Source: Acinetobacter sp. MB5 | GTDB lineage: Bacteria > Pseudomonadota > Gammaproteobacteria > Pseudomonadales > Moraxellaceae | Reading direction: 5' to 3' | Assembly (NCBI RefSeq): GCF_003261585.1 | Contig: NZ_POVU01000004.1 | Span: 209,092 to 273,091 of the forward strand | DNA: 64,000 nt | Part shown: piece after piece, positions 8,441 to 21,775 of the stretch | Layout of the letters: the number at the start of each line of letters is the position of its first letter | Numbering within the stretch: position 1 is the stretch's first letter | Translations under genes and position numbers: made by a program | Notes under the pieces: generated by a model | The model's input: the letters and a program-made list of their open reading frames with translations, nothing else | Database searches by the model: none | Told to the model about the DNA's origin: nothing

Positions 8441-9721
8441 CTATTTACGCCCGACCGTCCATCTAAAGCCAAAGCCATAGTGTTCATCGAGCTTTTGCTG
8501 GTCATGAAAATATTGCACTTGGCGGTTGGCCTGAATTTGCCCACCGACATTTTTTAATTCCACAATGGCACAGGTATTGAGGTAGCCGCCTTCATTGACA
8601 GGCACTTCAATCGGAGGCTGATTGGGAAGCTTCATGTTTACAATAGCATCGGTTGCCGCCCAGTTTGCTGCGCCTTCGTAAATATATGTATAAATAACAA
8701 TACGTTTAATCTGATCCCAATGTTCACCATTGATCCACAGATTTTCACCATTTAAGGCTGAGCCTGTGCGGTCATCGCCTTGCAACTCGGCATAAGGCGA
8801 TTTTTCATAACTGCCAAAACGGTTACCCAGTGCCTGAATAATATGAATCGCGCCATTTTGCATCTCAATCATCGCACCCAAGTCCAGATCGACCGATTGC
8901 GAAGCACTGAGTTTACGGAAGAAACTCTTGCTGCGATCTCCCCCTGAGCGGTTCCAGTTCAGATTTACCTCAATCTTGCCAAACGAACCATTGTGCTTGG
9001 TCAGGTTAATCGATGAATTGGGTTTATCTAAACGAATCTTGGACAAATTAATCGAACTGGGTGGCGGTGTCGGTTGGGCATTTGGCGTGGCTGTGGTCGA
9101 ACTGACAGGCTGACCAAAAATATTCTGATTGCTGCTTGGGTTTGAACTTGGTGGCGCAGCGCTCGGACTTGGCTGTGGTGCAGGCGCCGCCGATGGTTCA
9201 GCCACATCGACACCAAAATTTTCTGCCAGTGGTTTTAAACCACCGTTAAAGCCCTGATCGACAAAACGATATTTCCAGCGACCATTGTGGTTATACACTT
9301 CCGCCAAAATCAGTGCCTTTTCTGTTTTGCTCTGAGTATTGATCTCGGATGTTGCAACCACATGACCATCGCTGAGTAAATCAATGCTGAGTTGCTGCAC
9401 ATCGCGAATGTGCGCGGACTCATTGAGCGTGGCACAAATCGCGATCTTACCAATGGCACTGTCGAGCAATGTGGTATTGATACGAATGCGGGTTACAACA
9501 TCGGGTTTGCTCCCCACTTCAAACAATTGCACACTTTGATTTGGAGTTTGGGTTTGTCCATAGAAAATCATGTCGGCATCGCCACGGACTTTTTGCGTGG
9601 TCTGCGCCAGCAGGTAGGCAGTAATGTCTAGATCTATGGCTTGGGGAATACGCGCTCGGATTACAAGCTCGACTGACGGGGTCGCTAAAACCGTATTTGC
9701 ACCTGCAATAAGCTGCTGCAT
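8441..9721 (-). CDS. TerA-like protein: N-terminal TerD-like domain, Pro-rich linker, C-terminal TerA domain
   Basis: 426 residues with an AAAGGTG ribosome binding site. Residues 1-175 are a divergent TerD-like domain ([47 protein letters not shown]). Residues about 176-225 are a linker of Pro, Ser, Ala and Asn. Residues about 230-426 match TerA (COG4110) features: [66 protein letters not shown]. It is the first gene of the Ter operon, 64 bases downstream of a palindromic MITE-like element. TerA/TerD proteins belong to a stress and phage-defence module whose chemistry is unresolved. Confidence 0.82.
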   Translation of the reverse strand: MQQLIAGANTVLATPSVELVIRARIPQAIDLDITAYLLAQTTQKVRGDADMIFYGQTQTPNQSVQLFEVGSKPDVVTRIRINTTLLDSAIGKIAICATLNESAHIRDVQQLSIDLLSDGHVVATSEINTQSKTEKALILAEVYNHNGRWKYRFVDQGFNGGLKPLAENFGVDVAEPSAAPAPQPSPSAAPPSSNPSSNQNIFGQPVSSTTATPNAQPTPPPSSINLSKIRLDKPNSSINLTKHNGSFGKIEVNLNWNRSGGDRSKSFFRKLSASQSVDLDLGAMIEMQNGAIHIIQALGNRFGSYEKSPYAELQGDDRTGSALNGENLWINGEHWDQIKRIVIYTYIYEGAANWAATDAIVNMKLPNQPPIEVPVNEGGYLNTCAIVELKNVGGQIQANRQVQYFHDQQKLDEHYGFGFRWTVGRK

Positions 9722-9784
9722 GATACACCTTTAAAAATAGGTTCGATTTGATATCTAAACAAAATAAGCTTCTGACTTTTGAAT

Positions 9785-9862
9785 AAGCGACTTTCATTGT
9801 TGATTTTCTTTCTCCCTCTGGGAGAAAAACCAAGAGGGTGTAAATAGCGATGAAAGCAGCTT
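9785..9862. repeat. MITE-like palindromic element, copy A (78 bp)
   Basis: Termini AAGCGACTTTCATT (9785-9798) and GATGAAAGCAGCTT (9849-9862) are inverted repeats at 11 of 14 positions. The interior TCTCCCTCTGGGAGA (9811-9825) is itself palindromic, then comes AAGAGGGTGTAAATA. A second copy with nearly the same sequence and orientation lies at 34083-34158. Confidence 0.75.
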
Positions 9863-9965
9863 CATGTAAATCTTTATAGAAAAACAATACTTTATATAGA
9901 CTTTAATTATAAAGAGCGATTTTATTTATATCACAGATTCAGGATCAATTCTCTCAATCATCTGC

Positions 9966-10006
9966 AATAAAAAATACACCCCCAAAGTTGTCATAACTTT
10001 GAGGGT
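9966..10006 (-). terminator. Rho-independent terminator of the racemase gene
   Basis: On the minus strand ACCCTCAAAGTT, loop ATGAC, AACTTTGGGGGT, then GTATTTTTTATT: a stem of about 12 bp with one mismatch, followed by a T-run. It lies 40 bases past the racemase stop. Confidence 0.9.
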
Positions 10007-10046
10007 CTATGGGTAGAAATATGTATTAAATTAATTCAATGCAGCG

Positions 10047-11279
10047 TTAATACCGAACCGCGACTTTCGGGTTGGAGTTCCCCCATATCGTGTAGACATC
10101 GGCAAGTAGCGCACCATTATATTCTTCAAGATCACTTTGCTTGACTTCGACATTGCCTTGTCGTCCGAACAGGATCACTTCATCTTCAGCACGAATATCT
10201 GGAAAATCAGTGACATCCACCATGGTCGTGTTCATGGAAGTTCGTCCAACCACAGGCACTTTATGCCCACGAATCAACACATACGCCTTGTTACTAAAAG
10301 CACGGCGATAACCGTCCGAGTAACCTACAGGCAAGTTTGCCAAGTACGAGTCACGCTTTAAAGTATAGGTCTGGTCGTAACCCACTGTTGTGCCTTTGGC
10401 ATAATGATTGACGGTTGCGACTTGGGTCTTGAAGCTCATGATTTTTTGGTATTCGGTGCGCTCAGGAATGCTGTCTCCATACAACACACCACCTGCCCGT
10501 ACCATATCCAGATGTGACTCAGGCACAGTCAAGGTCGCAAAGGAATTGGCGGTGTGTAAAGTCAACTGCTTACGGTCGAGTTTGGCGGTATGAATCAGCC
10601 AGTTGGTTTGTGCATTGAAAATCGCCAAATGTTCACGCACATAGTTTTGATCTTCCACCGCATAATGACTCATGATGCCGACCAGTTTTAAATGCGGCAA
10701 TTTGGTCATGGCAAGTGCCTGCTTCTTGGCTTCAGGCATTTGCAAATCTAAACCGTTACGATCCATACCGCCTGAGTTCAACGCCAAATGATAGGCCAAA
10801 GTCAGATTTTGCTGCGCTGCCCATTGAGATAAGCGCTGTGCCTGTTCAAAGTTCCCCAATAACTCTTCAACATGCAGCGATGCGGCATTTTGAATCTCAT
10901 GATCAGTGGCGGCACGCAAGCGCAAAATGCGTCCTGTATAACCACTTTGACGCACCGTTGCGGCTTCGGCATTACTGGTGATTCCGACGCAAGGCACATT
11001 CAGTTTGATAATGCTCGGCATCAGTAAAGCAATGCCATGCCCATAGGCATCGGCTTTCATTACTGCACAAATTTGGCTTTTGTCGTGTAACTGCTGATGT
11101 AAAGTCTGAATATTTTGCTCAAAGGCCTGTACGTTAATTTCCACCCATGCATTGGCTTGTGGCGCGATGGTTTGCTGTGCGGAAATCTGATTGGTCAACG
11201 GTAAGGCTGCGAGGACAGGTTGCAGGCTAGAACAGGCAAACCCAAGCATTAACGTCAGTTGTGCAATTTTTTTGTTCAT
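10047..11279 (-). CDS. Periplasmic broad-specificity amino acid racemase (Alr/Bsr family)
   Basis: 410 residues, fold-type III PLP racemase. Residues 1-24 are a signal peptide (hydrophobic LTLMLGFACSSLQPVLAA), which housekeeping alanine racemases lack; this and the linker QQTIAPQANAWVEINVQAFE point to the periplasmic broad-spectrum class (BsrV, and RacK of A. baumannii). The PLP lysine is in MKADAYGHG (about residue 77), the second catalytic region is VGYDQTYTL (about 299), and GGVLYGDSIPE is present. These enzymes make D-amino acids such as D-Lys and D-Arg that are released and modify peptidoglycan. Lying next to a permease and the arginine-degrading ast operon, it may act on basic amino acids; the substrate cannot be read from sequence alone. 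Confidence 0.88.
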   Translation of the reverse strand: MNKKIAQLTLMLGFACSSLQPVLAALPLTNQISAQQTIAPQANAWVEINVQAFEQNIQTLHQQLHDKSQICAVMKADAYGHGIALLMPSIIKLNVPCVGITSNAEAATVRQSGYTGRILRLRAATDHEIQNAASLHVEELLGNFEQAQRLSQWAAQQNLTLAYHLALNSGGMDRNGLDLQMPEAKKQALAMTKLPHLKLVGIMSHYAVEDQNYVREHLAIFNAQTNWLIHTAKLDRKQLTLHTANSFATLTVPESHLDMVRAGGVLYGDSIPERTEYQKIMSFKTQVATVNHYAKGTTVGYDQTYTLKRDSYLANLPVGYSDGYRRAFSNKAYVLIRGHKVPVVGRTSMNTTMVDVTDFPDIRAEDEVILFGRQGNVEVKQSDLEEYNGALLADVYTIWGNSNPKVAVRY

Positions 11280-11390
11280 GATGATGTTCCCGTAAATAAT
11301 AAATTTTTTTAATAGATTGATTTTGTTATCCCCACCCCGTGCAAAACCGAGTCAGGTGTATTGCTGATGAATATTGATATTTTTAGGGGA

Positions 11391-11427
11391 AGCAACTGCC
11401 CATCTCCCCCGAAACAAGGCAGTTGCT
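11391..11427 (-). terminator. Hairpin after the amino acid permease gene
   Basis: AGCAACTGCC (11391-11400) and GGCAGTTGCT (11418-11427) form a perfect 10-bp stem with a 17-base loop, 20 bases past the permease stop. On the minus strand it is followed by TCCCCTAAAAATATC, a weak T-run, so termination may be partial and the racemase could be co-transcribed. Confidence 0.6.
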
Positions 11428-11446
11428 GATGGTTCGGTTTTATTTT

Positions 11447-12925
11447 TTATTCTTGTTCAGATTCAATGCGACGACCATTCTCCAAAATCCAAGTGCGTTC
11501 GCTGTCTTTACGACCACGGCGCTTATAAGCAATCAATAGTCCGATAAACCAGATTGGTGAAGCGAACAGTGAAATACGCGTATCATGATCAAGACACAGA
11601 ATCGCCACGACAAACACCATAAATGCAATGCCTGCCCAGCTCATAAAAATCCCTGCTGGCATTTTATAAACCGATTGTTCATGCAAATCAGGGCGTTGTT
11701 TGCGGTAAGCCAAGTACGACAGCAAGATCATGGCAAAGGCAAATACCGTTAAAATCGAAGTAAATGCGGTCACGATATTAAAGGCAGTCATGACATTTGG
11801 TGTAACGAACAGAATCAGTGTTCCTGCGACCACACAGCCCATTGAACATAAAATCGCTTGCACAGGGACTTTGCCTTTCGACAAGGTTTTAAAGCGTTGC
11901 GGTGCGTCTTTTTCAACCGCCAAACCATACAGCATACGGCTGGTGGCAAAGATACCGCTGTTCGCCGAAGACATCGCTGAGGTCAATACCACAAAGTTCA
12001 CCACAGAGGCTGCCGCAGTCAGTCCAACCAGTTTGAACATCGCTACAAATGGGCTTTGTGCTGGGTCAACATGCTGCCAAGAAATGACTGAGATAATCAC
12101 CAGTAAAGCACCGATATAGAACAACAGAATCCGCCAAGGAATCGAGTTAATGGCTTTTGGAAGAGATTGTTCAGGATTTTTGGTTTCTGCTGCGGTGGTT
12201 CCGACTAGCTCAATACCCAAGAATGCAAATACCGCCATTTGGAAGCCACCTAAGAAGCCTGTCACGCCATGCGGTAAAAAGGCATCGGGATTGGTGACAT
12301 GTGACAGCGATGCTTTCACACCATTCGGTGAAACAAAGCCAATGCTCACCAAGCTAATCCCCAAAATGAGGAAGGCAACAATCGCGACAATCTTGATCAT
12401 GGCGAACCAGAACTCGGTTTCACCAAACATTTTCACGGTCAGCAAGTTGAGTGTGGTCAAAATGCCCACAGTGGCTAAGGCAGGCAACCAGACAGGCAAG
12501 TCGGGATACCAAAACTGCATATAACCGCCAATGGCAATAATATCGGCGATGGCGGTGACGATCCAACCCAGCCAGTACGACCAACCTAGAAAGAAGCCTG
12601 CCCACGGGCCTAAATAAGCAGTGGCAAAATCCACAAATGACTTATAGTTGGTGTTGGACAGCAACAACTCTCCCATGGCACGCATGACAAAGAAGAAGAA
12701 AAAGCCAACGATCATATAGGTCAGTAAGACCGAGGTTCCCGAGGAAGAAATGGTCTGCCCCGAACCCATAAACAGTCCCGTCCCGATTGCACCTCCAATG
12801 GCGATCAACTGGATATGTCGGTTGGTTAAGGCACGGTCAAGATGCGGTTCTTCTGCCAAATGATGATGACCAATCAGATCACCATCCCCCATTAATGCGT
12901 GATTATCGTTATGTTCCCGATTCAT
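11447..12925 (-). CDS. Amino acid permease of the APC family (CycA/GabP-like)
   Basis: 492 residues from the ATG at 12925, which has AGGAG upstream; a GTG six bases earlier is less likely. It begins with a cytoplasmic, His-rich tail, then the AAT-family signature RHIQLIAIGGAIGTGLFMGS near residue 38, and about twelve membrane segments. FAFLGIELVGTTAAETKNPE near residue 230 is the conserved family motif. The closest remembered relatives are CycA (D-Ala, D-Ser, Gly) and related proton symporters. Next to a racemase and the ast operon it probably imports an amino acid handled by one of these. The substrate is not determinable here. Confidence 0.85.
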   Translation of the reverse strand: MNREHNDNHALMGDGDLIGHHHLAEEPHLDRALTNRHIQLIAIGGAIGTGLFMGSGQTISSSGTSVLLTYMIVGFFFFFVMRAMGELLLSNTNYKSFVDFATAYLGPWAGFFLGWSYWLGWIVTAIADIIAIGGYMQFWYPDLPVWLPALATVGILTTLNLLTVKMFGETEFWFAMIKIVAIVAFLILGISLVSIGFVSPNGVKASLSHVTNPDAFLPHGVTGFLGGFQMAVFAFLGIELVGTTAAETKNPEQSLPKAINSIPWRILLFYIGALLVIISVISWQHVDPAQSPFVAMFKLVGLTAAASVVNFVVLTSAMSSANSGIFATSRMLYGLAVEKDAPQRFKTLSKGKVPVQAILCSMGCVVAGTLILFVTPNVMTAFNIVTAFTSILTVFAFAMILLSYLAYRKQRPDLHEQSVYKMPAGIFMSWAGIAFMVFVVAILCLDHDTRISLFASPIWFIGLLIAYKRRGRKDSERTWILENGRRIESEQE

Positions 12926-13013
12926 CGCCACTCCTAAGCAAGCGTTGCGCTATTGTCAACTGGTCATGATATCCATTCATTTCTGTGCTGTTCGATGTTG
13001 GGGGCTAAGCCCC

Positions 13014-13988
13014 TCAATCCTCTGTCAGCATCAGCCCTGCACGTAGTCCTTTTTGTACGTGTGGGTTAGGAAATAAAATCCATTCTTTGGCGTGCTGCGC
13101 CCGTGTTTCCTGCTGTTGCTGGGTACACAATAAGTCTCCCTGCTCGAACACGGTAAAATTCGGGGCATCATCACTGAGGTACAGCTTGAAGTCATCATGT
13201 TGTTTGAGCAGTGAATACTGCACATTGAACTGACGCATCGCACTGGTTTTACCACGTCGTGGTAAAGGTTGATTTGCCACCACACTGCGTAACATGGCAT
13301 CCGTTGCTTGGAACTGAGTCAGGTCATTGCAGCCAAATGGCAAAGCTTTGCCCAGCTCCAGCGTGCAGCTAGAGGCTTGGCAGGTTTCTGCGGTCAACTG
13401 GCTAAAAGTGCGTCCAAGGCTTTGGTGATGAACCAGAGCATCCAGATCGGCAGCCTCTAGTGAGCTTAAAAATTCAGGATCGAACGCTTCGGTTTTATAA
13501 GGTAGTAAACCGAAGGTCGGAAAAAGTGATGCACGAATGGCGGTGTGCAAGTCATAGTGCAGACGAACCGCCTGTGGGTCACTCTGCTGCATAAAATGCT
13601 GCACCAGTTGCTCTAAGCCTTTGGCACGTGCAGTTTCAGCACTTTCCGCAAAGCCACTGACACCGCCCATAAACATGCGGTTCAGGTCAGCCGTCAGGTA
13701 GCGCTCGCCCTGACGCATCGCGTCTGGATTGCCCAAGATAATCAGCAAACGTACCTGCAAGCTGAGCTTGCCCGAAAACAAATCGGAACAAAGCTGATTC
13801 AGCAATTCAATCGGCGCAGTTTCATTGCCATGAATGCCTGCCGAAAGCACCACCACCTTGTGATAGCCCTGTACTGGGGTCAGTTCCAGTACACCTTCAG
13901 CCAACCAATGCCAAGTAAAACCGTGCTGCTGCCCCTGCTGTGGCTCAGGGAATTGTCCACTGAGCGTCATCGCCAAGAAATCCTGCAT
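13014..13988 (-). CDS. astE: Succinylglutamate desuccinylase AstE
   Basis: 324 residues, close to the 322 of E. coli AstE. It hydrolyses N-succinylglutamate to succinate and glutamate, the last step of arginine succinyltransferase degradation. Zinc-carboxypeptidase-like motifs are seen: LSAGIHGNETAPIELL (His and Glu ligands, about residue 50), LNRMFMGG, and LHYDLHTAIR with the third ligand His. The ATG at 13988 follows a G-rich site (GGCGGGG) just after the astB stop at 14000, so the two are translationally close. It is the last gene of astCADBE. Confidence 0.95.
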   Translation of the reverse strand: MQDFLAMTLSGQFPEPQQGQQHGFTWHWLAEGVLELTPVQGYHKVVVLSAGIHGNETAPIELLNQLCSDLFSGKLSLQVRLLIILGNPDAMRQGERYLTADLNRMFMGGVSGFAESAETARAKGLEQLVQHFMQQSDPQAVRLHYDLHTAIRASLFPTFGLLPYKTEAFDPEFLSSLEAADLDALVHHQSLGRTFSQLTAETCQASSCTLELGKALPFGCNDLTQFQATDAMLRSVVANQPLPRRGKTSAMRQFNVQYSLLKQHDDFKLYLSDDAPNFTVFEQGDLLCTQQQQETRAQHAKEWILFPNPHVQKGLRAGLMLTED

Positions 13989-13999
13989 CACTGCCCCGC

Positions 14000-15343
14000 C
14001 TAAATTTGTTGGAATGGGTAGATTGAACCTAAATTCATCAACACCGTTAGCTCATCGAGTGCCTGACGGCTTTCGATCAACAACTGTGGATCAACCAGAT
14101 CAGCTTGGGTTAAACGGTCACGGTAATGACGATCCACCCATTGATTCAGTGCGGTAAAGAGTTGTTCATTCATCAACACTTTCGGATTCACCGCGTGTAA
14201 TTCCTGTTCATTCAATGCAACACGTAAACGTAGGCACGCAGGGCCGCCGCCGTTTTGCATACTTTCACGCAGGTCAAACACCTTAATGTCGTCAATTGGT
14301 GTGCCCATTTGAATCATGTCATTGAGGTAGCCCCAAACTGCTGCATTTTTGCGAGATTCTTCAGGCACAACAATACTCATACCACCATCTGGACGGGTCA
14401 AAATCTGACTATTAAACAGATACGTCGCAACGGCATCATCCACCGAAACACGCTGAGTCGGCACTTCAATCGCAATCAGTTCTTGCTCAATGGTCGCCAT
14501 TTTGCGGCGGATTTCATCAAGCGCCTGAGCCTGATGTAAAAATGCCTGTTGATGGTGGAACAATACTTGCTGGTTGCTCACCGCGATCACGTCATTATGG
14601 AAAACGCCCTGATCAATCACGTCAGGATGTTGCTGCACAAAAACGGTGTGCGCAGCATCCAACTGATGCAAACGTGCAATCGCTTCACTGGCTTCGCGGG
14701 TTTGACGCGCTGGATAGCGTTTTGGCCCTGCTTCACCATTAAAATGCTGCTGTCCATAGACAAACACCTGCACACTACGATCCGCATAGCTCCCGCCCAA
14801 ACGGTTGTGGTTGGCTGCACCTTCATCACCAAACAGTGCCACTTGCGGCAACGCTGCATGATGGGCGAAATGTTGCTCGTCACGGAAAATTGCCTTTAAA
14901 ACCTGTGAAGTGGTGTCGGCTTCAATCGAACGGTGAAACTTGTTGTTCAGGTTAGCTGCGGTAAAATGCACCCGTCCATCGGCACTGTCCGCAGACGGTG
15001 ACACGGTTGCAGCATTAGCTGTCCACATGCACGACGCTGAACTGAGTGACGAGAGTAGTTGCGGTGCGTACTGCATCGCCTGCGCCAACACGCTGGCATC
15101 ATCACCACGGAAACCGAGTTTGCGTAACATCGGCAAATGTGGGCGCTCATGCGGCACCAACACACCTTGCTTCAAGCCCAAATCACTGAGGGCTTTCATT
15201 TTTGCTAAACCTTGCTTGGCCGCAAGTTTCGGGTTCGACACCAGATTGCGGTGTTTGGTTGAGGCTTCATTGCCAAACGACAAACCTGCATAGTGATGGG
15301 TGGGGCCAACTAAACCATCAAAATTGACTTCGTAACCTAACAT
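14000..15343 (-). CDS. astB: N-succinylarginine dihydrolase AstB
   Basis: 447 residues, exactly the usual length when started at the ATG at 15343 behind TTGGAGAAG. It cleaves N2-succinylarginine to N2-succinylornithine, CO2 and two ammonia. Family landmarks: [20 protein letters not shown] at the start, [26 protein letters not shown] (catalytic Glu), [10 protein letters not shown] (catalytic His near 248), and the C-terminal [12 protein letters not shown] with the nucleophilic Cys. It is fourth in the ast operon, 22 bases after astD. Confidence 0.96.
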   Translation of the reverse strand: MLGYEVNFDGLVGPTHHYAGLSFGNEASTKHRNLVSNPKLAAKQGLAKMKALSDLGLKQGVLVPHERPHLPMLRKLGFRGDDASVLAQAMQYAPQLLSSLSSASCMWTANAATVSPSADSADGRVHFTAANLNNKFHRSIEADTTSQVLKAIFRDEQHFAHHAALPQVALFGDEGAANHNRLGGSYADRSVQVFVYGQQHFNGEAGPKRYPARQTREASEAIARLHQLDAAHTVFVQQHPDVIDQGVFHNDVIAVSNQQVLFHHQQAFLHQAQALDEIRRKMATIEQELIAIEVPTQRVSVDDAVATYLFNSQILTRPDGGMSIVVPEESRKNAAVWGYLNDMIQMGTPIDDIKVFDLRESMQNGGGPACLRLRVALNEQELHAVNPKVLMNEQLFTALNQWVDRHYRDRLTQADLVDPQLLIESRQALDELTVLMNLGSIYPFQQI

Positions 15344-15365
15344 TTTCTTCTCCAATTTCCGTGGC

Positions 15366-17871
<2,506 letters not shown>

Positions 17872-17883
17872 GGGGCAATATCC

Positions 17884-19131
<1,248 letters not shown>

Positions 19132-19139
19132 TCATTTTA

Positions 19140-19155
19140 TGCACCAAGCAAGCCA
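19140..19155 (-). promoter_or_regulatory. Candidate sigma-54 promoter of the ast operon
   Basis: Minus strand TGGCTTGCTTGGTGCA: GG and GC are separated exactly as in TGGCAC-N5-TTGCA. Two -24 positions (TT for AC) and one -12 position (G for T) differ from consensus. It lies 42 bases upstream of the astC start. In E. coli the astC promoter is sigma-54 dependent, which supports the reading. Confidence 0.5.
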
Positions 19156-19329
19156 CGGCAGCACTGTGTCGCGTTTGTTCTATGTGGGGCTAAACCACTT
19201 AGCACCCTGTTCATAGAGGTCTGACGGCAAGTTCACCTGCCATCAGATGATGCATAGGGGGAAATTTTCACCCCTATTCAAACTGAGTCCATTTCCAGTT
19301 TGCGCCACTTGGGCACAATCTGCATTAAA

Positions 19330-20661
19330 TTATTTTCCTGGGTAAATCCCGCGTTCTTTACGTGCCATGAGAATGCGCTCACACGCCAAAATATAGGCTG
19401 AAGTCCGCAAATTGCAGCTCTTTTCTTGTGCCTTGTTCCAGACATCGGCAATCGCATCACGCATGATGGTATCGAGACGCTGGTTAATTTCCGTTTCACT
19501 CCAGAAGAAGCTCGACATGTCCTGTACCCACTCGAAGTAACTCACGGTCACACCGCCTGCATTACAAATCACGTCTGGCACCACAATAATGCCACGGCGA
19601 TGCAAAATATCATCCGCTTCTGGGTAGGTTGGGCCATTAGCACCTTCTAAAACCAAACGTGCCTGTAGTTTTTCTGCACGTTCTGCGGTGATTTGACCTT
19701 CGAGTGCCGCAGGAATCAGGATCTCGGCTTGAACATCCCAAAATGCTTCTGCTTCAATTTCAGTCGCATCGGCAAATCCTGCCACGCCACCGTGCTGCTG
19801 CACATGCTGTTGTAAAGCTTGAGTATTTAAACCTGCTTCATTAAAAATGGTGCCCGTGTGGTCTTGTACGCACACTACTTTGGCACCTGTTTCAGCAAAC
19901 AAAATCGCGGCTTCACTGCCGACATTACCAAAGCCTTGTACAGCAACGCGGCTGTCTGCAACCGACAAACCAATTTTCTGTGCAATCTGACAACCTGTGA
20001 CAAACACACCACGACCCGTGGCTTTGACACGACCCAAAGAACCGCCCAAGTGCACAGGTTTCCCTGTCACCACACCTGTCACGGTATGCCCTTGTTCAAT
20101 CGAATAGGTGTCCATGACCCATGCCATTACACGCGGATTGGTGCCGACATCGGGTGCTGGAATATCTTTTTGAGGGCCAATAATATGACCAATTTCACTG
20201 GTATAACGGCGAGTCAAACGCTCAAGCTCGGCATCTGACAACTGACGTGGATCAACACGAATGCCGCCTTTTGCGCCACCGAATGGCAGATTCAGTACCG
20301 CTGTTTTAATGGTCATCCATGCCGACAACGCCATCACTTCATTGAGATCGACATTGGGATGAAAACGAATCCCGCCCTTACCTGGGCCGCGAGATAAGTT
20401 GTGCTGTACCCGATAGCCTTCAAAATGACGAATCGAACCGTCATCCATCACCACAGGCACATCCACAATGAGCGCACGCTTTGGATTTTTTAAGGTATCA
20501 ATATATTTGGTGAGGTCGCCCAGATACGGTTTCACACGTTCAATCTGTGCGAGATAGGTCATCCATGCGCTGTTATTTTCTTGTGCATAGGAGAGATGAG
20601 TCTCCACTGCAAAATCCTGTTTGTTGTGGTTTGCTTCAGCTTTAAGCTGTTCCGAAATCAT
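19330..20661 (-). CDS. gdhA: Glutamate dehydrogenase (Glu/Leu/Phe/Val family)
   Basis: 443 residues from the ATG at 20661 behind GGGAAAT; a GTG nine bases earlier is less likely. It deaminates glutamate to 2-oxoglutarate with NAD(P). Motifs: [20 protein letters not shown], the catalytic Lys in [30 protein letters not shown], and a Rossmann [19 protein letters not shown]. Glutamate is the end product of the ast pathway on the same strand, so this gene completes the route into the TCA cycle. The cofactor cannot be fixed by eye. Expression is probably controlled by the HutC-like regulator through the operator at 20751-20766. Confidence 0.93.
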   Translation of the reverse strand: MISEQLKAEANHNKQDFAVETHLSYAQENNSAWMTYLAQIERVKPYLGDLTKYIDTLKNPKRALIVDVPVVMDDGSIRHFEGYRVQHNLSRGPGKGGIRFHPNVDLNEVMALSAWMTIKTAVLNLPFGGAKGGIRVDPRQLSDAELERLTRRYTSEIGHIIGPQKDIPAPDVGTNPRVMAWVMDTYSIEQGHTVTGVVTGKPVHLGGSLGRVKATGRGVFVTGCQIAQKIGLSVADSRVAVQGFGNVGSEAAILFAETGAKVVCVQDHTGTIFNEAGLNTQALQQHVQQHGGVAGFADATEIEAEAFWDVQAEILIPAALEGQITAERAEKLQARLVLEGANGPTYPEADDILHRRGIIVVPDVICNAGGVTVSYFEWVQDMSSFFWSETEINQRLDTIMRDAIADVWNKAQEKSCNLRTSAYILACERILMARKERGIYPGK

Positions 20662-21004
20662 ATTTCCCACGTGTATTTACTCGCTACCGTTGCGTTTCGC
20701 TTTATAAGAGCGCATCAAAATGGCGCTCTTTACATCCTGTACATGTATAAACTTGTATATACAAGTCGAAATATAAATCAGTTTTTTTTAAAAAAATAGA
20801 GAAAGGGCTAAAATTTTTATAAAAATTTAATAAGATATTATTTTATAATAATATTTTTATGATCAATTTCATTATACTGTCATTTTTTAGGCAAAAAACG
20901 CTGTTTTTAGGCGCACCAAAATGGCTCATTTATCGATTTTTTAAGGTGTTTTTTTAGCGCATCCCCCAGATTACCTGTACAACTTGACCTGTTTTTTAGA
21001 CAAG
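20662..21004. other. 343-bp AT-rich spacer between the GntR regulator and gdhA
   Basis: Besides the operator palindrome at 20751-20766 it holds a related half-site region (CTGTACATGTATAA, 20738-20751), another half-site (CTGTACAACTTG, 20975-20986), and a very AT-rich tract (20780-20880) fit for a promoter. No coding frame is convincing. Confidence 0.6.
20751..20766. promoter_or_regulatory. HutC-type operator palindrome upstream of gdhA
   Basis: ACTTGTATATACAAGT is a perfect 16-bp palindrome, 90 bases upstream of the gdhA start. It equals the CTTGTATATACAAG core that I recall for HutC/GntR-UtrA regulators of Pseudomonas and Klebsiella. The adjacent upstream gene encodes such a regulator. Confidence 0.8.
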
Positions 21005-21775
21005 TTAATAACGCGTGGTTGGGGTAAATTTTCCTTTCAAATAATAACGGCTGCCTGGGTAAATCAGGCGGGCGCTCGACACGATATGCTCCCCTGTCCA
21101 AGTCCGACGCTTCAGCAAAAGACATGGCTCGGTTTTGCTGATTTCTAACCATTTGCATTCTTTGGCATTGGCTAAAATCGCTTCCACAATGTGTTCGCCC
21201 TGACTAATCGGCACACGTTTTACCAAATAATCATTCGGGGTGATTTGGGTAAAATCCTGCTGAATATAATTGGGAATCAGCGCAGCATTGACCAAGCGAT
21301 CTTCGAGCTGTACAGGAATATCATTTTCAAAATGAATCAAAATTGAATGATAGAGTTTTTGCCCAATCGCGACCTGCATTTGCAGACATTGTTCTTTGTT
21401 GGCCCGAATCTGTTCTAGCAAAATAATCTCGGAACGATGGCGATGGTTACGGCTTTCAATCTCTTTGGCGATATTGTCAATCTGGAATAATGCAGCTTCG
21501 TTTTGTCGCTCCGCCACAAATGAACCCACACCCTGAATACGGGTCAAAAAGCGCTGCTCAGTCAATTCACGTAAGGCGCGGTTAATGGTCATGCGGCTAC
21601 AGCCGAGCTGCTTGACCAGTTCCATTTCCGAGGGAATTTTATAGTTGGCAGGCCAAATTCCGTCTTGGATTTTTTTAATAATCAGTTGTTTGACTTGTTC
21701 ATACAACGGCAATGGGCTGTCGTGCAATGGCGATAACTCTGCTTGCTGCTGTGGGTTAGAAACACGGTTAGTCAT
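21005..21775 (-). CDS. GntR-family regulator with UTRA domain (HutC-like)
   Basis: 256 residues from the ATG at 21775 (MTNRVSNPQQQAEL); the longer reading adds a hydrophobic stretch not seen in the family. Residues about 25-95 are a GntR winged helix (PLYEQVKQLIIKKIQDGIWP, then KIPSEMELVKQLGCSRMTIN). Residues about 110-250 are a UTRA effector domain ending in ARLIYPGSRYYLKGKF, as in HutC. HutC binds urocanate, but no hut genes are in the window. It is on the gdhA strand with a HutC-type operator between them, so it probably represses gdhA, perhaps sensing an amino acid catabolite. The effector is unknown. Confidence 0.88.
   Translation of the reverse strand: MTNRVSNPQQQAELSPLHDSPLPLYEQVKQLIIKKIQDGIWPANYKIPSEMELVKQLGCSRMTINRALRELTEQRFLTRIQGVGSFVAERQNEAALFQIDNIAKEIESRNHRHRSEIILLEQIRANKEQCLQMQVAIGQKLYHSILIHFENDIPVQLEDRLVNAALIPNYIQQDFTQITPNDYLVKRVPISQGEHIVEAILANAKECKWLEISKTEPCLLLKRRTWTGEHIVSSARLIYPGSRYYLKGKFTPTTRY

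Larger units (their letters stand above)
9722..10046. other. 325-bp intergenic region upstream of the Ter operon
   Basis: It contains the Ter operon promoter region, a MITE-like palindromic element (9785-9862) and the racemase terminator (9966-10006). No open frame here has convincing coding features. Confidence 0.6.
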
